A DNA stretch of 64,000 bases from Pyronema omphalodes (lineage: Eukaryota > Ascomycota > Pezizomycetes > Pezizales > Pyronemataceae), in the NCBI GenBank assembly GCA_024516155.1, contig JAJJXM010000021.1, positions 558,001 through 622,000 on the forward strand. Reading direction: 5' to 3'. The notes beneath the pieces were generated by a model that ran no database searches, was not told the origin of the DNA, and saw nothing but the letters and a program-made list of their open reading frames with translations. Within the stretch, counting starts at the first letter, position 1. Each line of letters opens with the position of its first letter. Below are positions 44,813 through 57,499 of the stretch, in pieces. The position numbers and the translations under genes were made by a program.

Positions 44813-45894
44813 TTATAAGCTATGGTCTAGGTGGATAGGTGGGTGGATGGGTGGGATGGGGTTATGGGTGGGTGGATGGGTGTGTAGGTATGGATTGGAT
44901 ATGTATATGTGGAATATACTGCTAGAGATAAAGCATTTATCAGTTATATGTTATACATATGTGTTTGATCTGTTATGTTTGTATGATTCTTAATGATTCT
45001 TAATGATCTGTAATAGTTTGTAATGATCTGTATGATATATTGCAATGATATTTTGGAATGATACATTGCAATGATATTCTGGAATAATAGAATCTACATA
45101 TAAGCCCCTACCTACATATGTGTCTATCTATCTATCTATCTATCTATCAATATACTTACAGTAACGACTAATGACAACGATGACAACGATGATGATGCTA
45201 TAAGTTAATACTAAACATAATCTCAAACTTGACTTCAACATTGATCTCAATCCGGCCAAAAGGTATTTACTTTTGTATTTCAACTTTTGTATCCATTCCT
45301 TTTCGTCAGATTAGATCTAAGCTTACCCGGTCCTTCAAGGGTATCGATGTTTTATATCTATATCACTTCTGACTTCTCTGGTATCTGTATATATGAAATG
45401 GTAATCATTCCTCATTTCTCACTCCTCGTCCATCACTCCTCGTCCATTACCCAAGTCTTGATAGGCTGGACAAGTCACATATTTTATTTCCAAAGAAGAA
45501 GATTGGACAAGATGAACCAAATTTTTTTATTTTCTTTTTTGTTTCACATTGACGAAATAAGATATGTAGAATTCTCACCATTCCTAATCCGGAGGAGCAG
45601 GGGATATGATTTCGTGTTTTGTGTTTTGTGTTTTCGTGTTTTTTTCGTCCAATATGGTGATGGTATATTTGTTTTGAAGGGGTATACATATGCGGCTAGA
45701 TAGTAGCTAGTAGCTAGGTATGCAGATATGGGTGTACATATGCAGCTGTGTAAATCTTAGACGAAGCCTTATGGCCCTATAGACCGATGGCGGTGCGGTG
45801 CAGTGCGGTTATGTCAACGTTTTTTTTTTTTTGGTCTTGTCTTGCGTTGTCTTTCTTCCTTCTCCCTTTCCATCCACCCACTCACCACTCACCA

Positions 45895-45912
45895 CCCCCC
45901 CCCCCCCCCCCC
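45895..45912. repeat. C18 homopolymer
   Basis: An uninterrupted run of 18 C after a CACCACTCACC context. Confidence 0.95.
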
Positions 45913-47224
45913 TTCACCCTCAAATGGCTGCGTTGTGGATCGTTTGACTAAAATAGTTATAGCTGCCTTGGGCCTTATGTATCTGCGTTTTCCAAGACAG
46001 TACCCGCAGATGATCGACAATCGTGATAAGAAGCTTTATCAACTGTTGTCTCGTGCTTAGTTTTCTCCTATCGTGTGCATTAAGGAAATATTTCTATGCC
46101 TAATCCTATCTATACTCGTCCCTTTAGCACAAGTAGAGATATTATAGAGCACTCACGAGACTTCTCTGCATATGAATTTTCGTTAGATGGGGAATAAATA
46201 ATCATACGTGTGCTCTGTTCTAGCGATGGACTGGTGGTACAACCAACCCAGCTATACCCATAGCCCCTCTATGATATGATGCATCCATAACCGTTCCTTT
46301 TCATCCAGAGAGATTTAAGATCGCTTCACCCCCCCGGGGGTTGGGATTGGTTTGGATTGGGTTCAAACAACAAGAAATACGAAACTGCGGAATGGAATAA
46401 TAAGGCAGCACTGAGCACTGCGTGTCTTATGATGGGCCTCGATCATCGATGACGATTCGACGGATATCGTGGCTTTCGCTTGGAACGGGGCGAAGCGAAT
46501 GTGGAGATGGATGGTGGAGCGAAGCGACGTAAGATCCGACGAAAGAGAGAAAGCAAAAAATAACAAAAGTATGACTTACACAGGTTAAGGAAGCGAGCCA
46601 AGTTAGGGTACATAACATAGGTGGAACGAAGAATGGATGTCTGTCTGGTCTCCACTTCTACAGTATGCAACGCGGATTCGAAGAACATATCATGCAAAAG
46701 TCAAACGAGCCGGTACAACAAAAGAAAAAGAAGCAGTAGGGCGCGAGCTGAAAGAACGTCCATCAGCATCACTCAGCATCATACGACATGATCTTCAACG
46801 AGACGAATCTTAGACGAGACGAAACCACGCGAGGCATCAAATCAGCCGCAGTAAGGTGAAGCAAATGCAGATAATAAAGCGAGGTGCAGTCCACTCAGTA
46901 ATGATTTTATTGACAAGGAATTTACGGATTTGGAGAAGCTTAGCAGACTGGCGTAATCTTTCGTCTCAATCGGTCCTAAATATGATTTAACTGAGTTAGA
47001 TTTACAACGTCCGACGAAATCCGATCAAGTGAGACGATGCTGGATAGGATGCGAAAATATGGGGCAGGTTAGGCAAAGTAGGCTTCCGGCCGGAATAATC
47101 CTCTAGATCCACCTCCTGCAGCAAATCTACCTTACTGGGTCCAGGCTTTTTCATTTCCACGCTTTAATGGTACGCATCACGACCTATCACCATCTGCTAC
47201 GAGGTCAGACGAATCTTATGTAGG

Positions 47225-47240
47225 ATGCAGGTCGCACAAC
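47225..47240 (+). repeat. Target-site duplication of LINE insertion, left copy
   Basis: ATGCAGGTCGCACAAC, repeated exactly at 47944-47959. The bases on the outer sides differ, as expected for a duplication made by insertion. Confidence 0.85.
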
Positions 47241-47578
47241 TCCGCTCTCTCCCTAAGCGCCGCTCCGCAGTATTCCTCCAACTTGCGTCCGGACATGCCC
47301 TTATCGGCACCCACCTCGTTCGAGTGAAAAAGAAAGAATCCGACGTTTGCTGGTGGTGCACGTCTAATGTCCGCCAAACCCGGGGACACCTGTTCGGAGA
47401 GTGCCACCGCTGGAGGCGTGAGTACGCGGTGCTAAAGAAAGAGGTGGATGCCATTAAGGGCAGGAGCTGGAGACCACGAGCAAGGCTCAAAGCGGTGGAT
47501 CTGTTTAGCGATGATCGCTATACGAAGGTGTTGTTGGAGTATTTAGCAGCCACGGAGATTGGCAGGCGCTTCGAATAG
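47241..47578 (+). pseudogene. C-terminal fragment of LINE reverse transcriptase polyprotein
   Basis: The open frame to the stop at 47576-47578 encodes a segment containing FLQLASGHALIGTHL, then a Cys-x2-Cys-x9-His-x4-Cys knuckle (CWWC...H....C), then CHRWRREYAVLKKEV. This layout, a gathering helix, a CCHC knuckle and a WRRE segment, is the C-terminal end of fungal Tad-clade ORF2 proteins. The reverse transcriptase and endonuclease regions are absent because of 5' truncation. The frame upstream to the ATG at 47225 lies in the target-site duplication and is chance. It is not expected to be functional. Confidence 0.8.
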
Positions 47579-47943
47579 GCTGGGGTTGGTGGGCCTGGAG
47601 ATGGAAATTCACGGAATTGCGGGGTTGTTTTTCTTTTCTTTGAATTCTTTTAATGGTTGTACGGCAAGGCGGTTATTGCTGGGCTCAAGTTTGGTGTCAC
47701 GTATGAGTTTCTGTACGGGGTTGTCTAGACTGTGTACGAGAGTGTTTTTTGTTTATTTGTGTTTTTTGCGGTTGTTTTGCTTTTGCGTACATCTATTTTT
47801 CTAACTGGGGAGACTGGGGACAAGGAGATTGGGTTGCCTCGTTAGGCGGTTTAAACCGCGAGGACAGGAAAAACGGATATTTAGCTCCCGCATAGGCCTT
47901 AGAGGCCTCGATCGGTGTATGATTAAAATCAAATCAAATCAAA
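47241..47943 (+). mobile_element. 5'-truncated Tad/LINE-type non-LTR retrotransposon
   Basis: A 703-nt segment sits between perfect 16-bp direct repeats. It carries the last about 110 codons of a retrotransposon ORF2, a 3' non-coding region of about 345 nt, and an A-rich tail of (AATC)A-type pentamers at 47923-47943. Truncation at the 5' end, a simple-repeat tail and a long target-site duplication together are typical of target-primed reverse transcription. Confidence 0.82.
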
Positions 47944-47959
47944 ATGCAGGTCGCACAAC
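47944..47959 (+). repeat. Target-site duplication of LINE insertion, right copy
   Basis: An exact copy of ATGCAGGTCGCACAAC directly after the A-rich tail. Confidence 0.85.
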
Positions 47960-50900
47960 ACTGTATCGGACAAACCTTCCGCTCGCTTGCAAGGCTGCCG
48001 AGTGTCAGCATCAGCTCATGCAGCTGCGGGATGACAACGGAAGGTCCCGGTTGTGGTCTACGCTGGCAGTGGGGGGCATTGCATGTGATTGTTAAGCGAG
48101 TCATGAGATATCATCTCGATTTCTGGGTGTAGCAGCTCGCCGTTACAATTGAGATCCTCGCCGATTAAAGTTTCCGTCGCCGATTTTTTTCTTCGCCGTT
48201 TATACATTACCGGCTTGGGGTTTAATATTTTTTTCCCTCTGGTTCACCGGTATGCATCGGCTCGGAGATCGGGGAAAGTGGCGGCGCCGGATGCAACAGA
48301 CACACCGGTTCTCACTTCGGAAATAATATTTTCCCCAAGTATTATGTACTTCATGGATTATCACCCTGGTCCGTGGCTCCCGACGGAGACATCAAAAATA
48401 GTTGAAACGATGGAACCATTTCCAACCCCTTCGCTCTCTCCACCTCGGCGTTTTATTATGTCCCCGTCCAAATACCGCAATTCATCAAAATGGATACCTT
48501 CGAATCCCGTCAACACCAGCCGGATGGGCCCCGTATCCTTTAATCCATCACAAATTGTGATCAGGTCAGTTCAAAAATTCATTCCCTTGACAGTGGGCCT
48601 AAAGCTTTTCACCGCTTTTCAACCGCCAAAGGTACGGTATCTCCGCACGTCCTATCATCCACTATCACCTCTCTTTTATTAACATTCCGAAAAAGAATCT
48701 CCTCACAATATCTCACACCCCCTCCAGTTTCCCCGAACCATCCCGGCCATCGGGAAACATCGGTATCCGACCCCGCCCAGCCCGTTACAAGCGCCATATT
48801 GTCTCAAGAGTATTCCCTATGTCAGTGCGCTTGCAACCGGAGAAACTCTGTAAGGTCTTGGTATCCGAAAAAGCAGCCGGATTCTCCCGATATGTCTAAC
48901 GAAGTTCTGTAAGGCCCCAAGCTCAAACCAACCGACCATGCAAGCTCCAAAGAGGTGAGAGGGGGAGAAGGACGAGTGCAAAATAGGGAGCTATGGTCTC
49001 TAGAGTAGAGACACTCTACGACATCGCGCAGTAGTCCCCGCTGCCTGAGTTAGAGCAGAAACCTTGTCGAACGTCAAATGCACTAAGAACGTACTCTACA
49101 AATTACTCTACTGTACTATAGCAAGCGGTGACCAATAATTTAATGTTCGGCCGCGATGTCTTGCTATACATAGTTCGGACGGTTCTTGGTTTTGAGTTCT
49201 CTAGAAGGAAACATGCGACGGATTATTTCGAGTCTTGGAATGTGGAGCAACACTGAGTTGCACCGAGCAACGCTGAGCTTCACAAATCTTCGCAGAAACC
49301 CGAGCGTTGATCTTACGTCTCCGCTCAACCTGGTTCATGATGGGCGTTGTTTGATGCTTGTCATCTTTCAGCTCGTCCTGGGCAGTGGGGAGGTGGGGTA
49401 CGACGCCTGGTACATACACACCTGGTAAAGCATACCGGAACGCTCCGATGCATTGACGATCACCTATGTATGTACCCCTACCTGGTGTCTTTAACTGGTT
49501 TGCACAGGGAATAAATTGCGGCGCAGGTGGTGGCGGCTGTAAGTTATGCTGGAATGGAAAGGGTAGAAAAGAAAGCGAGCTCGGCGACCTTAGGGCTCGG
49601 GTTACACAACTGCGCTGAGCGGCGACTGAAATTGGTGCGGAGACGCAAAAGGTTCGGGATCGAAACTCGGAGATGACAGAGGGGCAAACTGGAGTGCGTG
49701 CTCGGCGGGACTACTGGTCTCATGGCATGGAACTTTTGGTTTGGGTAGCCGCGTCAGAACTTAGAGCTGCAGGATCTAACAAATCTCACCGCAGGTTTGG
49801 ATGAAAGCTAAAAAGCTCGCGAAGCCGCTGAAAACTGTTGAAGCAATTAATTGATCGGGGTTCAAGCTTTTAAGGTTGCCCAGGTTGACCAATTTTATGC
49901 AGTTCTGTTCTGTAATCCAATGGAATTTGCAGAAATCCTGCCCTCGCCGCTGAAGTTATGCGGGCTTTCCTGCTGGTGAGGCTGCGTTGCAGGAACGCTG
50001 GTTACGCGGTCACCCCCTCGGGCTTGGTTAAAGACATCGTTAAACTTGTGGCGGGCTTGGAACATCATCAAACCCCAGTCGGAGGCCGACGGAATTCAGG
50101 TCCGCCTCTCCAAATTCCTTGGCCCTGTCTCCGATGAATTGTATGTATGGTGCAGTCGCATACATAGCCCGGAATGCAGAAACTCCGAACCCTTACCCAC
50201 CCGGCACCTTTCTGGCAACGTATTTTTTTTTTCTCCACCGGATCACCCGCTTGCTTCTTCACTTCAGTTGGTGGAGCTAAACATGCTCCAATGGATTTTT
50301 GCATGGTAAAATTATACTATGGCCGATACACCGATGCCCCAAGGGTGATGATTTCTGCTCTAGCCATAGCTCATCGTCAAGGGAGAAATACGGTTTAGAG
50401 ATGTCTGACCACCAGCAAGCGTACCAAGAGAGAAGCACGACTTACGACGACACCAAGATCTACAGTCCCAACGGCTCGATCGCGTGGAGGGGAGGGACTT
50501 ACCCCAGATCGGACTGCCTTCATCATCACGTTGTTATCCATTGCTGTATGTAGGCTTTTATCGGAGGAAACAAACCTTTCTATCTACTACATACGGAAGA
50601 ATCGAACTTTGTTAAATTAAGGTATGTAACGTTTAAACGTTTTTAAATTTGTTTATCTATCACTTTACCTATTTTTTGTTTTTTCCTTTTCTTTTTTATC
50701 TCCGGCCTTCCACGTTTCCCATAGTGGAGGTTGTAAACGAAAATTTACCCCACGACAAGACATGAGGTCTTGGGTCTTGAGTCTTGGAAAAACCCCGCGT
50801 ACCATACCAGAAGCTAAGCTTGCTGCTTGCTGGTTGCTGCCGGTTAATTGTCGCATCACCAAACCTTTCTTTGAACTTTGGCTGAACTCTGGGTGTTACA

Positions 50901-53900
50901 ACACCATACGCGATGAGACATCATCCATCCTTTTAATTCGTGGGGGTCACTTTCACCCAGTAAACCGCAACAGCCGCCAAGTAAAAAAGAAAAAAAGAAA
51001 ATAACCCCCCCAAGGCAGCAAGGAGCAAGCAAGGCTGAGGGCAAAAAAAGGATTGATGACATCGTGGTCGTACAAGGCAGGAACCAAACTTCGTTAACGG
51101 TGAGGCAAGCAGAAAAAAAATTAAAGGATGATGAATCAAAAGGTTACTAAAACCGATGATCAACTTTAACTAAAACACCCTAAAAAAGGAAGAAAGAAAA
51201 GGAGTCTATGCCGCTATAGGAACTAAGAACTCCCTATGAATAATGCGTAACGGTAACAGTTGGTAACAGTAACGGTAACAGTAGTAACGCTTACCATGGT
51301 TTTTCTCTCTAGTCCCACCTCTTGATGCTACTGTTTAGTCAGGATTAAAATCAGGCGATTTTTTCGAAGAGGTTTTGAAGTTTCAAACTGCTGGTTCGCC
51401 ACGTTTTTCTTTTCTTTTTTTTTCTTCTTTCTTAACTTAACTTAAATCTAACCTAACTTGACTTAACTTAACCCGAGCTAAACTTATCCTGGGTATAGAT
51501 GGTTGGACTTGGCTTAGTTGATCTCTACTGGCCGCTCCTCCCCCTCATCATACGGCAAAAAATATCGGCCACAATCCCGGTGTATGCTGGTGTAAAGTCC
51601 CCGCTTCTATAAAATGTCATCTGTATGGTGCGGCGGTGCCTATATGTATGCTGGGACTTTCCTCTCTTTAGTCTAGGCCGCTCAAAGCCTTAGACCGCTT
51701 AGACTGCTAAGGATGCTCAGGTCTTAGACTCCTTAGCAGCTAGCTCAAACTCTCCATTCATGATTCGAGAAGCCCACCATCCCAGCACGGTAGCACCCAT
51801 CGGAGAAGCTAGGGCCACCGGGAAAACGTTGAAGCGAAGACTTGGCGGAACTTTGGCTTTGGAAATTGGCTTGGTAACCTCCGGGGACTACGCGGAGCTT
51901 GTACTTTGTACATAACACCATACATAAAACACGCCTGGCTGGGCAAATTTGGACTGTGGAACTGATGTTATGAACGTTAGGTAGGAACACCATGTCCAGG
52001 ACCCAGAGGCCTTACCAATATATATACCAAACCTTCCGTTTTGGGTGTGGCGTTGGCTTGCTTGGGGTTTGGGGTTTGGGGATGGAACGTTCGGTGTCGT
52101 ATGTATGGTCTTATGTGTATCGGCTACATAGAAATAACTCGTCATCTCGTCTCGCGGTCTTGGAGACTCGGAGTCGGCGGCGATGAATGGATATCCCGAC
52201 ACCCCGACGCCGTATATGTACCCAGTGACCATATGTACCAAGTTACTCAGTCTGGTGCACTAACCAATGGTTTCTAAGCATACAGACATAGGTCTATGGT
52301 GGCATACAGAAATAAACAAAAGATCTAACGGTTACTTATGGTGTAGTAACGCTAAACAAGAAGGCAACGAATCAATAGGTGCATGGATGGATGCCTGGAT
52401 GGAATGCAGATGTCGGATGATCTTTTGGTATGGTATCTGCGGCTTATATAGGGTGGTATATGTATACATATGAATACTTACACCATACATATGTACATTG
52501 TAGTATGTACATACAACCTTAACTTACACCCTGGGTGTTGTGTGGAGTACGTTATATGTATGCATGAATCGTATGTACATAGGTGAAGTTCACTTCTACC
52601 TCATCTTTGTCCACTCTCCGCGTCATGTGGGTATATGGTGGGTATGGAGGCAGGATATAAGGCGGCGAGAGAAAAGGCGGCCTTTCGGAGAGGTGGTCAG
52701 GCGGCGGCTACATATCCATGGTTTTTGTCGTGGTCTAGAGCTCCGAAGCCCTGAAACTTCGAAGCGCTACAAAGCCCAAACTGAAAAATATCAACCTCAA
52801 CTTACCCATAAACATATCAAAAACAGAAGCAATCTCCTTTTCTTTATTTTATATTCATAATATTTATAAAAACCTTCTGTGTCTATTGATTTACAGGACC
52901 GCAGCTGTTGAAAGTTGATTTACTCTGTATGCAAATGGAACAATCACAATAGGTTCTAACTTTATGGTAGTCTGTAGAGATTCCTATCGACCGACCTATT
53001 CAGTACTTATTGAGTGTCCGTTAAGTTTAGTTATAATCATAATCGTAACGCATTTGTTCATTCTTAACTACTACTTTATACCATCGTTTCCAACTAATCA
53101 TCCTCAAAACAATTATCATTACAAAGATACCACATGATACCAATGATGACAATATCTACATCACCACATAACAATTATTATAAATCCACAGCACCAGTTC
53201 AACAGTTCAACAGCCACAAGCACCACGCTTACACATCAAAATCCCAAATCCAGAGCGCTGTGCTTACTGCTTACATTTACTAGATGCAAGAGAAATATAG
53301 TGGGTATTCTGCTGCTCATGATGTTTTACGCCCACCATATCTCATTACTTGTTACTTGGTAACCTCATTACCTGGCTGCCTAGACCCAATTGCCCAATTG
53401 CCTAATTACCCGACTATATGATTGGTCCCCATACCCCATACCCCACTCCCCTGCCCTGCCCCCCCTGCCCCGTCCTGTCCTGGCATAAAAAACCGGCCTG
53501 GACTGGATTTGCATTTTGTATCTGCATCTATCTGCATATGTATGCAGATGCATATGCAGAATATCTAAAACGACTGGAGGATGTGGGGGGATGTTTGCTT
53601 GCTTGCTGAGAGGATGCTGGGTTTGCTAGGTACTGGGCACTGGGCAGCGGGCTTGGAGTATGGGGCTGGGTTTGGAGGTACCGGAAGGCTGATGGATGAT
53701 GGATGATGGATGAGGAGGAAGGCTGAAACTAGCTTGGCTGCTTGGCTGCTCGGGGATCTACAATTTACAGTTTACAGTGACACTGACAGGACGGACCTCT
53801 GATCGATGATTGATGAACTAGGCTTGTTTAGGAAGGGACGAGTGATGGTATGGTGATCGCAAGCAACGGGGGTTTCGTTGGTAAGTGTACAGATACATAT

Positions 53901-55420
53901 AACGTTACGAAGAATTTTTAACTTCACTATTCTATGTACACATGATACATCGCCAAAAGAAATGAAATAAAACTAAAGCTAAAAAAAGCAAGCAATCAGG
54001 TTATGTTCAGTTAGGCTTGGTTGAGCCCATGACATGATATCATCTGTACGGTACCTTACATACGACTGCATAGAACTTCAGTTTTTGGGACCGTAGATAG
54101 ATGCTTGTAAATAAACCCACAGACTGAGGATCTTCGTAAACTTGATTTCAACCCGGGTAGGGCTTTACATGCAATGGTTTAGAGAATATCAGGATATATA
54201 TATACCATGCATACATACGATTCAGTTACTCAGTAAAAAAAACTCAGTAAAGCGGCTTTGAAACTCTATCTATCTATATAAGGAACCGAAATCTTGAAAC
54301 AGAAGATATCTATTCCTCCTTCTTCTCCTGCTGCTGCTCCTGCTCCTACTCCGGGAGAGGTGCGAAGTTGATGATCCAAGAAATATGCATGAATACATGT
54401 ACGTAACAATCCAATATCCTATATCCTATATCGTATATCCTTTACAATATATATCAGTGAAGATATGGGTATTAGGGTTCACGACATGCTACGTAAATGG
54501 CGAAAGTAAATAGGGAAATTGTATAGCGGAAGAAAAAACAAGCAAGTAAGAAGACAATTAAATCAACTGGAACTTGGCTAGGGTCCCGGGGGGAAGGGGT
54601 GTTGTTCTTTCTTTTGCTTTTGCTGTTTCTTCTTTTGCCTTTTTATTCTTTTTGCAGTTTCTTTTGCAGTTTCTTTCAATTAGAGATTATTTAATACATA
54701 AATTTTTAACCCCTGTTTATCTTTTCTTTTTAAACTTTGTTGAACGGTGTGTTATGGTGTTGTATATAAATAATAAACGAAGGTTGTATCCACGTGCTGA
54801 GCGCTTCCGAAATATTCCGATCTGTGGCTGCTGCCGCTGCTGGTGTTGCTGCTGCTGATAATGACGGTGACGGTGACAGAGCGAACGACTGACAGACTAG
54901 CTGTTATTAGCGTTAATTAATAATTCTTCTTCTCAGAGTCATGAATAAACACTGTACTGTACTCGAATGAAAAGAATGCAGAATGCAGAATGCAGAACGC
55001 AGAAAATAAAAGAAAAGAAAAGAAGCTAGGTTTAATAAACAAAAAAAACAGATTTATGTAAACGTGCCTAAAAAAAAAAATTCGGCATACATATGTGTTA
55101 TACTAATTATCGGTTACACTGTTTATTTGTTACACTGGTTTTTCTGCACTGAATAATTGGACGACTGGTTACACGATTTGCACGGGTTAAGGTCGATGTA
55201 TCATGTACATATGTCCACCATATACACCAGTCATATCATGGTTACAGTGTTATACTAGATGCACTAACTGCACTAACTGCACCAGCTACGCACGCCGCAC
55301 GCTGCAAACATAAAAGCAACGCAGCGCAACGCAAAGTAAAGCAAAGCAAAGAAGTAAAATACATAGGCAAGAACAAGCACTCCTCTCTCCCCTCTGCTCT
55401 CCACCATTATACTTTCTCCA

Positions 55421-55438
55421 CCCCCCCCCCCCCCCCCC
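55421..55438. repeat. C18 homopolymer
   Basis: An uninterrupted run of 18 C residues, followed by GGAAAAC. Confidence 0.95.
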
Positions 55439-55916
55439 GGAAAACAAGTGAAAATAATAAGTCCTTTATGATGACGATGATGATGATGATGTGGTAAGCG
55501 AAAAGTATAGTCTACATATGTAAATATGGTGCTGTAGATACATACGTCTAGATACGGGGTGAGTAAGAAATAATGTAAGGGGTACATGTATAGCTAGATA
55601 CATGTCTAGCTATCGAAATATACATCTATCGAAATATACATCATCATCATCATGAGCATAATAATAACAATAATAATAATAAAAAGCTTCAATGTATGCA
55701 TACCATAATATGGTTGATACTTATAGGTTTATCAATTGAGAGCGCTGGGAATCCTGGGAATACTGGGAATTCGAGGGGAAATAAAGAACTACATAGTAAC
55801 TTGGTAATGTATGGATGGGGGTTTAAAATCAACTTGAATACCTGCGTGTATATGGTGATATGGTGAAGTGGTGATGCGTCCTGGTCCTGGCCATGGCCAT
55901 GGTCTTGGTGCTGGCC

Positions 55917-55972
55917 ACGATGTCACGATGTCACGATGTCACAATGTCACGATGTCACGATGTCACGATACC
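55917..55972. repeat. ATGTCACG octamer array
   Basis: About six tandem copies of ACGATGTC, one with a change (ACAATGTC). Confidence 0.9.
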
Positions 55973-56459
55973 TGTCTGGCACCTGGCACCAGGCATTTGC
56001 TGCCTGCTAGGGTCGGGATCGGGGTCGGGGTCGACCCCGGGCTCCCAGGGCTCCCACGGCTAGGGCTAGAAACGAGCGCGAGGGTTTCTATTTCTGAATT
56101 TCAATTGAGTAAAGTGATTGGATGATTGGATGATTGGATTGTGATCCCCATCCCCCCCTCCCCCTACCCCGTCTCCCCCTCCCCCGTCCCCTTGATTCCC
56201 GCCCCCCCCTACCCCCAGTCCCTTTGATTCCCGCTAGATACATATATACCCTGGGAAGATTGATGGATGCACAGACATTTCAGCACGACATATATGGCTG
56301 CTTGATATGATGATGATGATGATGATGATGATATCGGGGATGGGGGGGGTTTTTTTGTTTATATACTTACTGTTGACTGTAAATATTCATTCGGCAGAGG
56401 TTCATTCATTCGACCATTCATTCGACCATTCATTCGACAAGTTCCAACTTGCGAACTAC

Positions 56460-56742
56460 TTATCTAGCTCTACTAGAATATCTTCGGACGCGGTGAAGAT
56501 ATTATCGCCTCTATGCGGGGAAGCGTTTTGGTTTTGTTTTGATATCTTTTTTTTTTTTCGCGCAAAACGATCATTCCGATTCGTGATGAAAGTGGCTTGT
56601 AAGCTTTTGAAGGGTTGACGGACATCGTGCGACGACTTACTACATTTGATAAAATACAAAACTGTAGATAGGGAGTTCAGAAGGGAGCTTGTCGTATCTC
56701 TAAGCCGACTGCATTGACTCGACGGTCGGTACCCTTCGATAG
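56460..56742. promoter_or_regulatory. Cluster of GATA-factor sites upstream of areA
   Basis: Five HGATAR matches lie within 283 nt: 56460-56465 and 56502-56507 (minus strand), 56647-56652, 56666-56671 and 56737-56742 (plus strand). AreA-type proteins bind this motif and are known to regulate nitrogen genes. The cluster lies about 1.9-2.1 kb upstream of the areA start codon, plausibly near its promoter given the long leader. Binding is inferred from the motif only. Confidence 0.4.
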
Positions 56743-57412
56743 GTTTTCGAATAAGCCTTCGCTGGCTTCTTTCCTCCTTTCTCTCGCAGAAGCTCCATCT
56801 TCAAATCCCTCTGGCGTGAGGGAATGAGTAATTCCAGTCTACTCTAACTCCTCCCCCCCACCCCTTCCCCTTCACCCCCACTGACATCCTCCTACTTGTC
56901 GACGAAGCGAAGAACAGTATTTTTTTTTAGAGCCTGTCGGAAGGACTATCACGGACTCGTCGCATTCGAGCCACCCCGCCGAACAGCGTTGCCTGCCCCG
57001 CTCTTTGGGAATTGGTTTAAGGAAGCTTGAAGGGTCTCAAAATTACTGTGATTTTTTGGACGGTTGCACAGTATATACAAATAAAGGATTCCGGTTGCTT
57101 GGTTTGGTTTACCTGCCGTCCAAATATTTTGACCGGTGTTGAGGAGAGTCCAAAGACATCGACTTGTTGTGTTTGAAAGGCGGGCTTTATACAACTTCCC
57201 CACCTCCTCTGCATTCTCCTCCTCCCCCCGAAGCCTCCCCTCTTTGCTCCCCGCCTGAATCAGCTATTGCCCATCCCCCGTCTGAAGTTAGAGAGAGATC
57301 TATTTGCCAGACTACCCACCTCACCTAGCCATTCTTCATTCGTGCCCTGCAAGGCTTTGCCTTCCGGAGCCTCTACAGGCTTCCCTGGGAATCCGCTACC
57401 GCAATATCCTAC

Positions 57413-57499
57413 ATGGCGCGCGATTTTGCAGCGCAGAAGCAGCACCAGCATCAGGACAAGCCTCTGTGCCACCCAGCAGAGAAAGAAGAAGGCCACTGA
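57413..57499 (+). other. Possible 28-codon upstream ORF in the areA leader
   Basis: The only ATG on the plus strand between about 56826 and the areA start. It opens a short frame beginning MARDFAAQKQHQHQ and stopping at 57497-57499. It is a uORF if transcription starts before it, which is not shown. A TTATACA-like box lies near 57187. Confidence 0.3.

Larger units (their letters stand above)
42751..57412. other. 14.7-kb gene-free region with microsatellites, a LINE tail and poly(C) tracts
   Basis: T-rich DNA follows the Zn2Cys6 gene. Then come a 10-mer GGAACTAGGA-like array (43724-43778), three adjacent arrays (44219-44812), a C18 run (45895-45912), a LINE fragment (47225-47959), GGTAACAGT units (51249-51292), a C18 run (55421-55438), ATGTCACG units (55917-55972) and ATG units near 56307. 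Between about 46300 and 51200 microsatellites are rare and many short frames occur (for example 48149-48682, 177 aa), but nothing matches a family except the LINE fragment. The final 1 kb should hold the AreA promoter. Confidence 0.5.

Noticed and set aside
48149..48682. 177-aa frame downstream of the LINE insertion
   Set aside because: It has no recognisable domain or supporting splice context, and it overlaps a minus-strand frame of similar quality. It may be decayed coding DNA but cannot be supported.
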